Position numbers and translations under genes: made by a program. Shown here piece by piece: positions 33,029 to 41,695 of a stretch of DNA of 64,000 bases. Numbering within the stretch: the first letter of the stretch is position 1; each line of letters starts with the position of its first letter. The notes under the pieces were generated by a model that saw nothing but the letters and a program-made list of their open reading frames with translations, did no database searches and was not told the origin of the DNA. The stretch is taken from the NCBI RefSeq assembly GCF_900156895.1, contig NZ_FTPD01000001.1, forward strand, positions 1 through 64,000, in the 5' to 3' direction. Source of the stretch: Mesorhizobium prunaredense (GTDB taxonomy: Bacteria; Pseudomonadota; Alphaproteobacteria; Rhizobiales; Rhizobiaceae).

Positions 33029-34723
33029 TTGAGCCCTAAGATAGTTCCCAAAACAACGCCAACGATTGTAGATTTTGGTGTTGTGGAAAGCAGCATTCGC
33101 GAGCGCGAGACAGAAAATGTCTCGCGCAGTGTTGCTTTTTCTATTCTCGTCTTGGAAACTGTTTTTAGCGTTCCGCGGCCTGAAGTAGAGGAATATATAG
33201 TCGACGGCTTCGACGATCGTGGAATCGATATTGTTTACATTGATCACACGAACAGAAGAATAAATATTGGTTCCTGTAAATGTGTTCTCACGTACAAGAA
33301 TTCCAGAAAGAATTTCCCCGGAGACGAAGTAGACAAACTTATCTCTTTCGTTGACGATCTGCTCCTGCTCCGCGAAGACCTTCTTCGTACTTGCAATGGT
33401 TCACTTTGCGCAAAAGTCCGGGAGATCTGGGAAATATTTTCCAATGAAACCTATAGCATTGCAGTCCATCTGTTTTCCAACCAAGCTACCCTCACAAAAG
33501 ATGCGCGAGATAGGCTTGCCACGGCGTTAGAACGCCACGAAATTGCACTGTTCGAATATGGCCTATTTGAATTGTCCCATGGGGTGGTTCGCGCCACAAA
33601 ACCGCGTTTTCAAAAGAAGCTGACACCAGCGCCGGACGCCGCGCTTTGTGTAAACGAGTCTAAGAAACGCGCCATTGTCACAAAGGTGTCCCTCGACGAC
33701 CTAAACAAATTTTTGAGTTCGGCAGATGGCACCTTCGATCAGCGGCTTATTTGGCAGAACGTCCGTTATTTTCTTGGAATCGACAATGATGTAAATCGAG
33801 AGATCCGAGAGACTCTATTGTCTGGGCAGGCTGGCGACTTCTGGTTTCTAAACTCAGGACTTACGATCATTTGTGATCAAATAGTTTCCGTTGCAAATGG
33901 AAGACACCCAATTACTATGGTGAACCCCCAGATAGTAAACGGTTGCCAAACAGCGACCGTAATTCATGCCGTCGGTACGGGCACTATGGCTGACCTCAAG
34001 GCTGGATATGTCCATGTCAAGATCATCGAGACAGATGACAATTCGTTTATTGAGCGAGTCGCGCTTGCAAGCAACACACAAAGCCGCATTCTTAATCGTG
34101 ATCTTCGGGCCAATGACCAGTTCCAGCGACAGTTGGTCGAATGCTTGCGGCCGCTAAATTACTTCTACGTGAGAAAGCGAGGCGAGAATTCACCCAGTCA
34201 CGGCATGAATTCGATAGATGCCGCGCGTGCGGGCCAGCTTATGCTCTCGTATTTATGTGGAGAGCCGACCAAGAGCAAAACCAATTCAAACGATATTTTT
34301 GGTGATCTCTACGAGGAGGCATTCAACCCTCATGCCGTTACCCCTGAGATAATTATTGCTGCTCATGAATGCTACTCCGTCATTGAACGGCGTCGAAAGG
34401 AGGCGCTAGCCTGGCAGGCGTCAATTTCCAGAAACTCCTTCGAGGAATCGTGGTTGATAGAAGGACACTTTCATGTCCTTTTTGTCGTTGGCGAGTTAAT
34501 GCGCAGGTCATCGATAAAACAGGATGAAACCACGATTGCCGTTGGGCTCATTGACAAGGCCAGTGACATCGTTAAAGCATTCGTAGAGAAAAACATTAAG
34601 GTTTCGGGTTATCGGCTGTTCAGGCTATCTCGGTCGAGAGATGAGATTTTGAAAATAATGGACAGCAGAGGAAACCCGGATGAAAATCATCCAATTCAAA
34701 TAGATTTTTTCTTGGATCAATGA
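33029..34723 (+). CDS. AIPR-family abortive infection (phage resistance) protein (about 564 aa)
   Basis: The N-terminal region (about 20-125) resembles a PD-(D/E)xK nuclease-like fold: DGFDDRGIDIVYID then RRINIGSCKCVLTYK, where the usual Q-x-K is S-C-K. The AIPR core (about 240-390) has AGDFWFLNSGLTIICDQIVS and ITMVNPQIVNGCQTATVI, the family signature, then IERVALASNTQSRILNRDL. AIPR proteins confer phage resistance by abortive infection (family knowledge). Start is uncertain: TTG 33029 with GAGG upstream is preferred, while GTG 32990 overlaps nrdJ. Codons are visibly AT-rich compared with both neighbours, indicating transfer. It lies 14 bases after the nrdJ stop and has no partner gene. Confidence 0.85.
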   Translation: MSPKIVPKTTPTIVDFGVVESSIRERETENVSRSVAFSILVLETVFSVPRPEVEEYIVDGFDDRGIDIVYIDHTNRRINIGSCKCVLTYKNSRKNFPGDEVDKLISFVDDLLLLREDLLRTCNGSLCAKVREIWEIFSNETYSIAVHLFSNQATLTKDARDRLATALERHEIALFEYGLFELSHGVVRATKPRFQKKLTPAPDAALCVNESKKRAIVTKVSLDDLNKFLSSADGTFDQRLIWQNVRYFLGIDNDVNREIRETLLSGQAGDFWFLNSGLTIICDQIVSVANGRHPITMVNPQIVNGCQTATVIHAVGTGTMADLKAGYVHVKIIETDDNSFIERVALASNTQSRILNRDLRANDQFQRQLVECLRPLNYFYVRKRGENSPSHGMNSIDAARAGQLMLSYLCGEPTKSKTNSNDIFGDLYEEAFNPHAVTPEIIIAAHECYSVIERRRKEALAWQASISRNSFEESWLIEGHFHVLFVVGELMRRSSIKQDETTIAVGLIDKASDIVKAFVEKNIKVSGYRLFRLSRSRDEILKIMDSRGNPDENHPIQIDFFLDQ

Positions 34724-34802
34724 ATATACTTCTACCAAATAGTCGACTAATTCGCTCTGTAATTCGATTTTATACCATAATTGATAACGCAAGGGGCATG
34801 TT

Positions 34803-34982
34803 CCTACTCCGCCTCTGCCCCCATCTGCCGCCGCCAACCCAGTTGCGCCAAGCCTCTCGTCGCCGTGAAACACGTTGAGGTCGATGCGGCCTCTCATGCC
34901 GTGCGACAAGCCGGAGCCGGAATACTGCCAGGATACCCATCTTCGGCCGGGATAGACTTTTGACGGGTGTGCCACCGCGCGA
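34803..34982 (-). pseudogene. Decayed duplicate of the 3' end of the GH25 lysozyme gene
   Basis: In pieces this encodes HPSKVYPGRRWVSWQYSGSG and SHGMRGRIDLNVFHGDER, almost identical to the C-terminus of the GH25 protein at 37516-38532. It includes the same stop-codon context (cctactccgcctc). Two deletions, one base near 34830 and two bases near 34965, break the frame, and the 5' two thirds of the gene is absent. It marks an old duplication beside the AIPR gene. Confidence 0.8.
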
Positions 34983-35035
34983 CTGACATGCTGGCGGCTT
35001 TGCTTTCGCGGAAACCTGCCGCGCATGTCGTCAAC

Positions 35036-35071
35036 GACAACAGCCGCAGCGAAGATTCTGCGGCTGTTGTC
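35036..35071. repeat. 14-bp perfect inverted repeat
   Basis: GACAACAGCCGCAG (35036-35049) is the exact reverse complement of 35058-35071, around the loop cgaagatt. No T-run follows on either strand. It lies between the GH25 fragment and the end of the convergent esterase-like gene, where a bidirectional transcription block would be useful. Confidence 0.6.
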
Positions 35072-35166
35072 GGATTGTCCGTCAGGGAAGAGTCGAGCGG
35101 CCGAAACGACCCCACCCCGATCCGCTTCGCGGATCGACCCTCCCCTCAAGGGGGAGGGAAACTCCC

Positions 35167-37365
35167 TCAGTTCATGGCGCTGATGTTGCCCAGGCGTAAA
35201 AACAGCGTTTCGCCGGAAGAATCATCGACGCCGTCATTGTCGGTGGCGACGAAGATGTCGCCGTTCCTGTCGATGGTGAACCCTTCGACCTTGTCGATGA
35301 CATAGCCGTTGGTGGCTGATTTCAGGTCGCCGACGATGTCGCGTACCAGCGTCTTTTCGACCAATGGCAGGTCGCCACCAAGCTTGGCAGGTTTGAAGGC
35401 GTCGAGCGCCACCGAATAGATGCGCTTCACCTTGGCCAGGTCGCCGATCTGGTTGTCGCGTTCGAGGATGTAGAGCTTGCCGTCATGGGTGGTGATCTCC
35501 GACAGGCCCATCCAGCCAGCTTCGGTCGTTTCGAGTGGGTAGCGCACCGCCGACCATTCCTTGGCCTTGGGCTTGTAGGCCAAGAGCTTGACCTGGCCCT
35601 TGGGGTCGTCGGCCCATTCGCGTTGCACGGCCATCACCAGCGTCAGGTCGTCGCCCTCGCCGATCGCGGTGATGCCTTCGACGCCGAAGCGGGTCTGGTG
35701 GGCGAGCAATTCCATCGGGAAGCCGATTTCCTGCTTGATCTCGCCCTTGTCGTCGACGCGCAGGATGGCGTGCGGGACGAGCTTTGCCGGATCGCCTTCA
35801 TTGGCCAGCCAGAAGCCGCCTTCACCGTCGGCGACAAGACCCTCGATGTCGATCTTCTGTGCAGGGTGGCCATCACGCGTGACGATGGTCTTGCCGGTGA
35901 TCAGCGCCGGCGTCTGGGTGGCATCGATCTCAAAGATCGAGGGCGCGTTGGCGTAGAACGAGTCCGAGGCAGCGAACAGCTTGCCGGCAGCGTCGCCGGC
36001 AGCGAGCGCCGAAAGCGCGCCCCAGCCGAGCGGCGTGCCGTCTGCCGTGGGCTTTGCCGTGATCATCGGGTAAGTGGCGGGGCCTTCGGAGCGCTCGTAG
36101 ATCATCACGTGCGAGCGGGCGAGCCCGTCCTCGACCAGGTCGGCCTCGTTGGCGGTGACCAGGAGATTGCGCGACGGGATCGCGACCAGGCCTTCCGGGC
36201 CGATGCCGGACGGCAGGATCTGGACAAACCGAGGCTCCGCACCCGTGTCCTTGTAGACGCCGACAACGGAGCCGCGCTCCGAAGCGACGAACATCAGCCT
36301 GTCCTCGCCGAACGTGCCGGTCTCGAGACCTTCCGGCTCGACGCCCTTCTTGTTGCGGTCGTCGGGATAATGGCCGGCATTGGCGACCTGGTACTCGAAG
36401 GACGGACCGGAATCGTAGAGGACCTCGCCCTTCCTGCTGAAGATCGTGAAACCGCGCGAGCCGCCCTTGTAGTCGCCTTCGTTGGCGACGACGAGACGGT
36501 CATTGTCGAGCCATTTCACGGCGTCGGGCTCGCGCGCGACGTTTTCGATTTTGCCATCGAAGGACAAGGCGCCGTTCTTCTTGGTGTCGACCTTGTCCAG
36601 CGTGGCGGAGCCTGCGGAGAAGTGCGTGGCGATCGCGCCGGTTTCGGCGTTGACGATGGCGATGTGGTTGTTTTCCTGCAGCGTGACCGCCATCTCGCCG
36701 GCCTCGTTGAAGGCGACGAATTCCGGCTCCGGATCTTCCCCAGCGACTTCGGCAATGCCCGCCAGGTTGACGGTCTTCATCGTCGCGCAATCGGGCTGGC
36801 CTTCGGCAAGCGTGAAAATCTTGAGGTCGCCCACCGGCATCTGCGGAATTTCTCCGTCGTTCAACTCCTCGTCGCGCTCGTTCTCGATGGCGATAGCCAA
36901 AAACTTGCCGTCCTTGCTGAACGCCAGCGAGTCCGGCTGGCCGCCGAGGTCGCAGGTGCTTTCGATCGCCTTGGAGGCGAGGTCGATGACGGTGAGGTTG
37001 CCCGAAGGCCTGGCTTTGCTCTGAGACGTGTTGACGCCGGCCAGCACCTTGCCGCCGATGACCACAACCGAGGTCGGCTCGCCTGATATCTTGACGATGC
37101 CGCCGGCCTTGGGCGCCTTGGGATCGGCGATGTCGATGAAGCCGACCGCACCGAGCGGGCTATCGGAATAAACCAGCGTCATGCCGTCTTCGCTCGCCGT
37201 AATGATCTCGGACGAAGTCGGCGTGGTCTTCTCGACGTCCGCCGGCAGGTTTCCGGCGACCGCGAAGCTCGCGACCCGGTTGAACATCATGTCGGCATGG
37301 GCCGGCAGCGAAACCGAGGCAGCAAGCGCTGCCGTCAGGACGAAAAGCGCGGAATGGCGGGGCAC
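35167..37365 (-). CDS. Exported esterase-like/phytase-domain beta-propeller protein (732 aa)
   Basis: The chosen GTG at 37365 follows AGGAG at ideal spacing and gives the signal peptide VPRHSALFVLTAALAASVSL-PAHA; upstream ATGs at 37416 and 37443 lack this. The mature chain has repeated propeller blades (DSLAFSKDGKFLAIAIENER, EFVAFNEAGEMAVTLQENNH, KWLDNDRLVVANEGDYKG). The C-terminal about 330 residues match the esterase-like activity of phytase family (GVEGITAIGEGDDLTLVMAV and DKVEGFTIDRNGDIFVATDN DG). It is probably periplasmic and calcium-binding, possibly a phosphatase. It stands alone, convergent with the AIPR gene. Confidence 0.82.
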   Translation of the reverse strand: MPRHSALFVLTAALAASVSLPAHADMMFNRVASFAVAGNLPADVEKTTPTSSEIITASEDGMTLVYSDSPLGAVGFIDIADPKAPKAGGIVKISGEPTSVVVIGGKVLAGVNTSQSKARPSGNLTVIDLASKAIESTCDLGGQPDSLAFSKDGKFLAIAIENERDEELNDGEIPQMPVGDLKIFTLAEGQPDCATMKTVNLAGIAEVAGEDPEPEFVAFNEAGEMAVTLQENNHIAIVNAETGAIATHFSAGSATLDKVDTKKNGALSFDGKIENVAREPDAVKWLDNDRLVVANEGDYKGGSRGFTIFSRKGEVLYDSGPSFEYQVANAGHYPDDRNKKGVEPEGLETGTFGEDRLMFVASERGSVVGVYKDTGAEPRFVQILPSGIGPEGLVAIPSRNLLVTANEADLVEDGLARSHVMIYERSEGPATYPMITAKPTADGTPLGWGALSALAAGDAAGKLFAASDSFYANAPSIFEIDATQTPALITGKTIVTRDGHPAQKIDIEGLVADGEGGFWLANEGDPAKLVPHAILRVDDKGEIKQEIGFPMELLAHQTRFGVEGITAIGEGDDLTLVMAVQREWADDPKGQVKLLAYKPKAKEWSAVRYPLETTEAGWMGLSEITTHDGKLYILERDNQIGDLAKVKRIYSVALDAFKPAKLGGDLPLVEKTLVRDIVGDLKSATNGYVIDKVEGFTIDRNGDIFVATDNDGVDDSSGETLFLRLGNISAMN

Positions 37366-37515
37366 GGGTGGCGACTCCTGTTCGAATGGAAGCCACCTGA
37401 TTTGCGGGAACGACATTTCAAAGCGATGACGGATCGATGACACTTCCGCGACAGGCGGTCAGGTCCGTCGATATTCACCTCATGCTGATCTGCAATGGGC
37501 GCTTTCTTCGGCCGC

Positions 37516-38532
37516 CTACTCCGCCTCGGCCACCATCTGCCGCCCGCCAACCCAGTTCCGCCAGGCTCTCTCGTCGCCGTGGAAGACGTTTAGGTCGATG
37601 CGCCCCCTCACCCCATGCGACAGGCCGGAGCCGGAATACTGCCAGAACACCCATTTGCGGCCGGGATAGACCTTTGACGGGTGCTGTGCCACCGCGCGCA
37701 ACCAGAATGGATAGTCCAGAAATGCGCCTCTGAGATTGTCGCGGTAGAAATCAGGCGCGGTGTAGATGATGGGCCGCTGGCCGTAGTGGCGCTCGAGCTT
37801 GTCCATGAAGACCTGCATCTTCTCCAGCACCTTCTGCCGCGAGGGCCGCCGCTTGCAGCTGGATTCGCCGTTCCACTCGACATCGATCACCGGCGGCAAG
37901 GCGCCCTCGACCCTCGGCACGTTGCGGATGAACCAGTCGGCCTGCTCACTAGCGGTGCGGCACCAGTAGAAGAAGTGATAGGCGCCGCGCTTGAGGCCGG
38001 CGGCGTCGGCATTGCGCCAGTTCTTCCTGAACATCGGGTCGAGGTGATCGCCGCCGTCGGTCGCCTTGATGTAGGCGAAGTTCGCGCCCTGCGCGCGCAG
38101 CTTGCCCCAGTTCACATTGCCCTGCCAGCGCGAGACGTCGACGCCGTGAACGGCGAGGTTTCTGGGCGATGCCCTGCCGAAATTGATCGGCTTGGCGTCA
38201 CGGAAACGATAGCGCTGGACCGGCTCGGCAAGCATCGGTGCTGCCCGTGCCAGCCGCTTCGGCGCCACCAGGGCAATCGGCTCGACGGGTGGTTCGATGC
38301 TTTCGGCAGGCTCCGGAGTGGCCATCGCCACAGCCTGCTCCGTCGCCTCCTCCTGCGCGAAGTCGGGTTCGGCCTCGGCAGCGCCGACCGACGCCACCGG
38401 CGCGGGCGGCCGCACAACCGAGCTGGTCGTCTCGCTGGACGGCACTTGCAGCGCGTCAACGCCGGACGTGGACGTGCAGCCGGCAAGGCAAAGTGACGCG
38501 ATCGAGAAGATGACGACGCCTGATAACCGCAT
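37516..38532 (-). CDS. GH25 lysozyme-family lipoprotein (338 aa)
   Basis: The start MRLSGVVIFSIASLCLAGCT gives a lipoprotein signal with lipobox LAGC. A Pro/Glu/Val-rich linker spans about 20-105. The GH25 domain (about 125-320) has HGVDVSRWQGNVNWGKL (catalytic-motif D-V-S-x-W-Q-G), FAYIKATDGGDHLDP, AYHFFYWCR, PPVIDVEWNGES (the D-x-E pair) and WVFWQYSGSGLSHGVRGRID. It cuts peptidoglycan between MurNAc and GlcNAc. The chromosomal location and lipobox suggest wall remodelling rather than phage lysis. A broken copy of its 3' end lies at 34803-34982. Confidence 0.9.
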   Translation of the reverse strand: MRLSGVVIFSIASLCLAGCTSTSGVDALQVPSSETTSSVVRPPAPVASVGAAEAEPDFAQEEATEQAVAMATPEPAESIEPPVEPIALVAPKRLARAAPMLAEPVQRYRFRDAKPINFGRASPRNLAVHGVDVSRWQGNVNWGKLRAQGANFAYIKATDGGDHLDPMFRKNWRNADAAGLKRGAYHFFYWCRTASEQADWFIRNVPRVEGALPPVIDVEWNGESSCKRRPSRQKVLEKMQVFMDKLERHYGQRPIIYTAPDFYRDNLRGAFLDYPFWLRAVAQHPSKVYPGRKWVFWQYSGSGLSHGVRGRIDLNVFHGDERAWRNWVGGRQMVAEAE

Positions 38533-38745
38533 CTGGACCTGTACGCAGAACACAACAGACCGAGGGCAAGACAACGCCGCCGGACAAACCAGTCCGATTA
38601 CTAACGAGAAATTACCAACAAAGTTTGAATCAAATTGTTAGGGCGCTGGGCAAGGCGCTCGCTCTATCACCGTAGCGGTGAGAGCCTGGAAACGCCGCAG
38701 TACCGAGAGGGCGCGAAGGATCGCCGACGCCTGCAGGCCCGCTGC

Positions 38746-38979
38746 CTAGCCGCACAACCATAGCTTATGGCAGCTCTCGGCTACCATATGAGCGGGCGGG
38801 ACGGAGCGGTCGGTGCCAGGGTGATCGGTGACGGGATTGACCGGCGCATCATCATCCCGGCGAACCTTTTCTTCAAGCAGCGAGCGGAGCTCGGCCGGCT
38901 GCACGCGGTCACGCTCCATCACCAGCTTGACCATCGGATCGCTCAAAAGCTCATCCAGGGTGTTAATTCTGTCGTTCAT
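38746..38979 (-). CDS. Small hypothetical protein (77 aa)
   Basis: The start MNDRINTLDELLSDPMVKLV follows a GGAGG site. VMERDRVQPAELRSLLEEKV then suggests a short amphipathic helix pair. The C-terminal half is polar and less ordered. Small rhizobial proteins beginning with a DELLsDPmv motif are common (recalled). No function is assigned. Confidence 0.6.
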   Translation of the reverse strand: MNDRINTLDELLSDPMVKLVMERDRVQPAELRSLLEEKVRRDDDAPVNPVTDHPGTDRSVPPAHMVAESCHKLWLCG

Positions 38980-39098
38980 CCGTCGCCTCCTTCGACTGCC
39001 GCCCGCAGGCAATAGATAGACGGCAATGATGGCTCGCCAATGACGCTTTGCCGACTATCTCGTGTCCCGGACGAAAAAATTTGGGCACGCCTTGCGCC

Positions 39099-39497
39099 TC
39101 AGTTGGGCGGCGGGGCGCCTTCATATTGCGGCAGTCCGTCATCGAGCTGTACCCAGGGCTGCTTCGAGGCGGTCCAGATATGCATCTGCGGCTTGAACAT
39201 GGAAGGATCGTCGAGCGAGCCGGAGGTGATGCCGATGATGCCGGCGGAGTCGCGCCGGGAAAATATCGTCGTGCCGCAGCCCGGGCAAAAGCCGCGCTTG
39301 AGATCGGGGGAGGAATTCACCGTTGCCACCGGCCCGTCGATGGTCACGTCGTCGATGCGGAACAGCACGCGAGCGTTGAAGGCCGCGCCAAGCGCCTTCT
39401 GGCAGAGCCGGCAATGGCAGACGCGTTCGTTGATCGGCGCGGCCTCAGTGCGGTAGCGCACTGCCCCGCACAGGCAGCCACCCTGATATTTCGCCAT
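39099..39497 (-). CDS. GFA-family (CENP-V/GFA domain) zinc protein (132 aa)
   Basis: It starts MAKYQGGCLCGAVRYRTEAA, the G-x-C-x-C-G-x-V-R-Y motif, then VCHCRLCQKALGAAF and GFCPGCGTTIFSR. These supply the Cys ligands of two structural/catalytic zinc sites. The family includes glutathione-dependent formaldehyde-activating enzyme, but most members are of unknown substrate. It is a single gene. Confidence 0.88.
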   Translation of the reverse strand: MAKYQGGCLCGAVRYRTEAAPINERVCHCRLCQKALGAAFNARVLFRIDDVTIDGPVATVNSSPDLKRGFCPGCGTTIFSRRDSAGIIGITSGSLDDPSMFKPQMHIWTASKQPWVQLDDGLPQYEGAPPPN

Positions 39498-39684
39498 TGC
39501 CTTAGCCCGTCTTTCTGAAGATTGGCAGGAAGGTAGCTGCCGGGATAGGAGCGTCAATTGAAAAGCTTTGATGGCGCCATCTGTTGGCGTGATGCGGCAG
39601 GCCGAATGTGCGATCAGGCGCGATGCGCAACGAGCGTCGCCGGCCATCTCGCGGGAGGACGGCCGGCAGGCAGTTGTCAGGCGG

Positions 39685-40641
39685 TCAGTTCGTTTCGCTG
39701 ACGATCTCGTCCCAGGTCTTGACCTTGGTCTCGCCATTGAGAAAGGGCAGTGCCGCGGCCACCAGTTCCGATGCGAAAAACACGTCGTAATGGGTGCGGT
39801 TCGGCAGGATGGCCAGGCGGTTCTGCGACAGGTTCTCGCGCATCCAGCCGGCGTCCTTCAACCCGCCGCCGAGCATCTGGTAGAACTTGATCTCGTGCTC
39901 GGGCCGATACATGTCGCTGTCGCCGAACACCAGCATGACCGGCATCTTCAGCTTCGCCACGTCGGCGGAGTAGTCGTAGTCCTTGCGCATGTGGGTGCCG
40001 AGTTGGTCGAGCAGTTTTGGAAAGTCCTGCGGGCGCGGCGCGACCGCCACGTAGGATTTGTACATCGGCGTGTCCTTCATCATGTCGGCCATCGCCGCGC
40101 CGACCTGCGCCTGCTGAGTACGCATGTCGGCATAGAAGCCGTCCGAGGCATAGCCGGTTGAGACCAGGGCCAGCCGGCGCACTGTCTCGGGATGCTGGAC
40201 GGCTATGCGGAAGGCAACGCCGCCGCCCAGCGAATAACCCATGACGTCGACTTTGTCGTAGCCGAGCGCCTTGACGATCGCCGCCATGTCGTCGCCAATC
40301 GCCTCCAGGCTCAACGGCCGGTCGCCGAGCGCGGTGCGGCCGTGACCATGCAGGTCGACGCCGATGACGGTGCGGTTCTCGGCAAGCTTCGGCAGGATCG
40401 GCGCGAACATGTCTGTGGTGCCGAGACCACCATGCAGGAGAAGCAGCGGCTCGCCCTGGCCATAGATGGCGTAATAATAATTCAGGCCGTTGATCGGCAG
40501 CAGGCCGGATTTCGCCGGCTTCGGCATGGCTTTCGTTTCGCTGGTCATGGACGGCTTTGCGTCCTCGGCTTTGGTGGCGCCCGGCGCGGCGAACAACGCC
40601 GCAGCCGAGGCGAAAATGGCGAAAAACATCGATCTGGACAT
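39685..40641 (-). CDS. Exported alpha/beta hydrolase (318 aa)
   Basis: The signal peptide MSRSMFFAIFASAAALFAAP ends near GATKA. LLLLHGGLGTTDMFAPIL is the oxyanion-loop HG motif. DVMGYSLGGGVAFRIA carries the nucleophile elbow G-Y-S-L-G. The acid is probably in LVFGDSDMY, and the His in LPNRTHYD. The substrate is unknown. It follows the AHSA1 gene in the same direction (26-base gap), so the two may be co-transcribed. Confidence 0.85.
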   Translation of the reverse strand: MSRSMFFAIFASAAALFAAPGATKAEDAKPSMTSETKAMPKPAKSGLLPINGLNYYYAIYGQGEPLLLLHGGLGTTDMFAPILPKLAENRTVIGVDLHGHGRTALGDRPLSLEAIGDDMAAIVKALGYDKVDVMGYSLGGGVAFRIAVQHPETVRRLALVSTGYASDGFYADMRTQQAQVGAAMADMMKDTPMYKSYVAVAPRPQDFPKLLDQLGTHMRKDYDYSADVAKLKMPVMLVFGDSDMYRPEHEIKFYQMLGGGLKDAGWMRENLSQNRLAILPNRTHYDVFFASELVAAALPFLNGETKVKTWDEIVSETN

Positions 40642-40667
40642 CTCGGTCTCCTTGCGTCCCGCCGATA

Positions 40668-41153
40668 TCAAAGCCGCCTGGCGACTTCTTCGAGCTGGTC
40701 GGCGCACTGGCCCCAGCCCTCGTGAAAGCCCATCTTCTCGTGCTCTTCGCGGTCAGTGACCGACCAATGCGCAACCCGAGCGATGTAGCGGGTCTTGCCC
40801 TCGCCCTCATCCTCAAAGGTCAGCACGACCGTCATGAACGGCTTTTCGGACGGCTCCCAGGCCTTTGTGTAGGCGTCGGTGAGAACGATCTTCCTGCCCG
40901 GCACGACTTCGAGGAAGACCCCGGGGTTCGGGAATTCGTTGCCGTCGGGACCGGCCATCACAACCAGGCTGGAGCCGCCGGTGCGCACGTCCATTTCGGC
41001 GCGCGGCGTCGTCCACGGCTTTGGCGCGAACCATTGCGTCACGAGCTTCGGCTCGGTCCAGCAGCGATAGACGTTCTCGCGCGGCGCATCGATGATGCGG
41101 GCAAGAACCAGTTCACGGTCGGAGCTGGGGGCGATGTCGAGCTTGGTCGTCAT
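40668..41153 (-). CDS. AHSA1/SRPBCC domain protein (161 aa)
   Basis: It starts MTTKLDIAPSSDRELVLARI, with IIDAPRENVYRCWTEPKLVT then QWFAPKPWTT, the entry of the Aha1-type START-like fold. GRKIVLTDAYTKAWEPSEKP and the C-terminal KMGFHEGWGQCADQLEEVAR are family hallmarks. Such proteins bind small hydrophobic ligands, often beside an ArsR regulator, but none is here. It probably forms a pair with the downstream hydrolase gene. Confidence 0.87.
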   Translation of the reverse strand: MTTKLDIAPSSDRELVLARIIDAPRENVYRCWTEPKLVTQWFAPKPWTTPRAEMDVRTGGSSLVVMAGPDGNEFPNPGVFLEVVPGRKIVLTDAYTKAWEPSEKPFMTVVLTFEDEGEGKTRYIARVAHWSVTDREEHEKMGFHEGWGQCADQLEEVARRL

Positions 41154-41290
41154 GATGGTCTCCTCACTTGCTTGCTTAAGAGTTGGCTTAAATGCCGGTT
41201 TCCGTCTCAAGGACGAGCGGGCAACGCGCAGCCCGACACGGTCTCGCCAAAAATCTCGCTAGATCGTTTTAGGCGGGCGGCCGCGTAAAC

Positions 41291-41539
41291 CTAGTGGCGC
41301 TTGGCTTGCACCAGATAGGCGTCGATCTCGGTCTCGCCGAGCCACTTCGCCGCTTCCAGCCGGTGCAGGCCTTCAACCAGGATATGGCGCTTGCCGTCGT
41401 GGCGCACCTGGATCGGCGTCTTCATGCCGTTTTCCAGAATGTCCTCGGCCAGATGCCGAACGGTCTCGGGATGCAGCGTCTTCCTGCGCGCGGTCGGCAC
41501 GTAGATGTCGTCCACCCTGACCTTTTGCACTCTCAGCAT
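41291..41539 (-). CDS. ParB/sulfiredoxin-like domain protein (82 aa)
   Basis: It starts MLRVQKVRVDDIYVPTARRK. HPETVRHLAEDILENGMKTP then IQVRHDGKRHILVEGLHRLE AA matches the ParB N-terminal/sulfiredoxin fold (L-A-x-x-I-x-x-x-G-x-x-x-P-I…V-x-G-x-H-R-x-x-A). Only the single domain is present, with no HTH, so it is not a partition protein. It is possibly a CTP- or phosphate-binding regulator. Confidence 0.8.
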   Translation of the reverse strand: MLRVQKVRVDDIYVPTARRKTLHPETVRHLAEDILENGMKTPIQVRHDGKRHILVEGLHRLEAAKWLGETEIDAYLVQAKRH

Positions 41540-41695
41540 GTCGGCTCCCGTGGCGGAAAAGGCCGCCTTTTGAGAGATAGTCGGTTTGACAGGCAAGGCC
41601 AAGGCCGGCTGTCAGCTGTCGCTGGCCCGATCGTTTCCGATTGACGCTTGCCGAGCAGATGGCCGAAATGGCGATCTTCGATCATGCCGGTAGCC

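Larger units (their letters stand above)
34724..35166. other. Intergenic stretch with a GH25 gene fragment and large palindrome
   Basis: The first about 75 bases are AT-rich like the AIPR gene. Then come the decayed GH25 3' fragment (34803-34982), a 14-bp perfect inverted repeat (35036-35071) and a short rhizobial-repeat fragment (about 35105-35160). No intact gene is visible. Confidence 0.7.

Noticed and set aside
35485..37086. A 533-codon plus-strand frame opposite the esterase-like gene
   Set aside because: Antisense composition without domains; the minus-strand gene has signal peptide, ribosome-binding site and propeller repeats.
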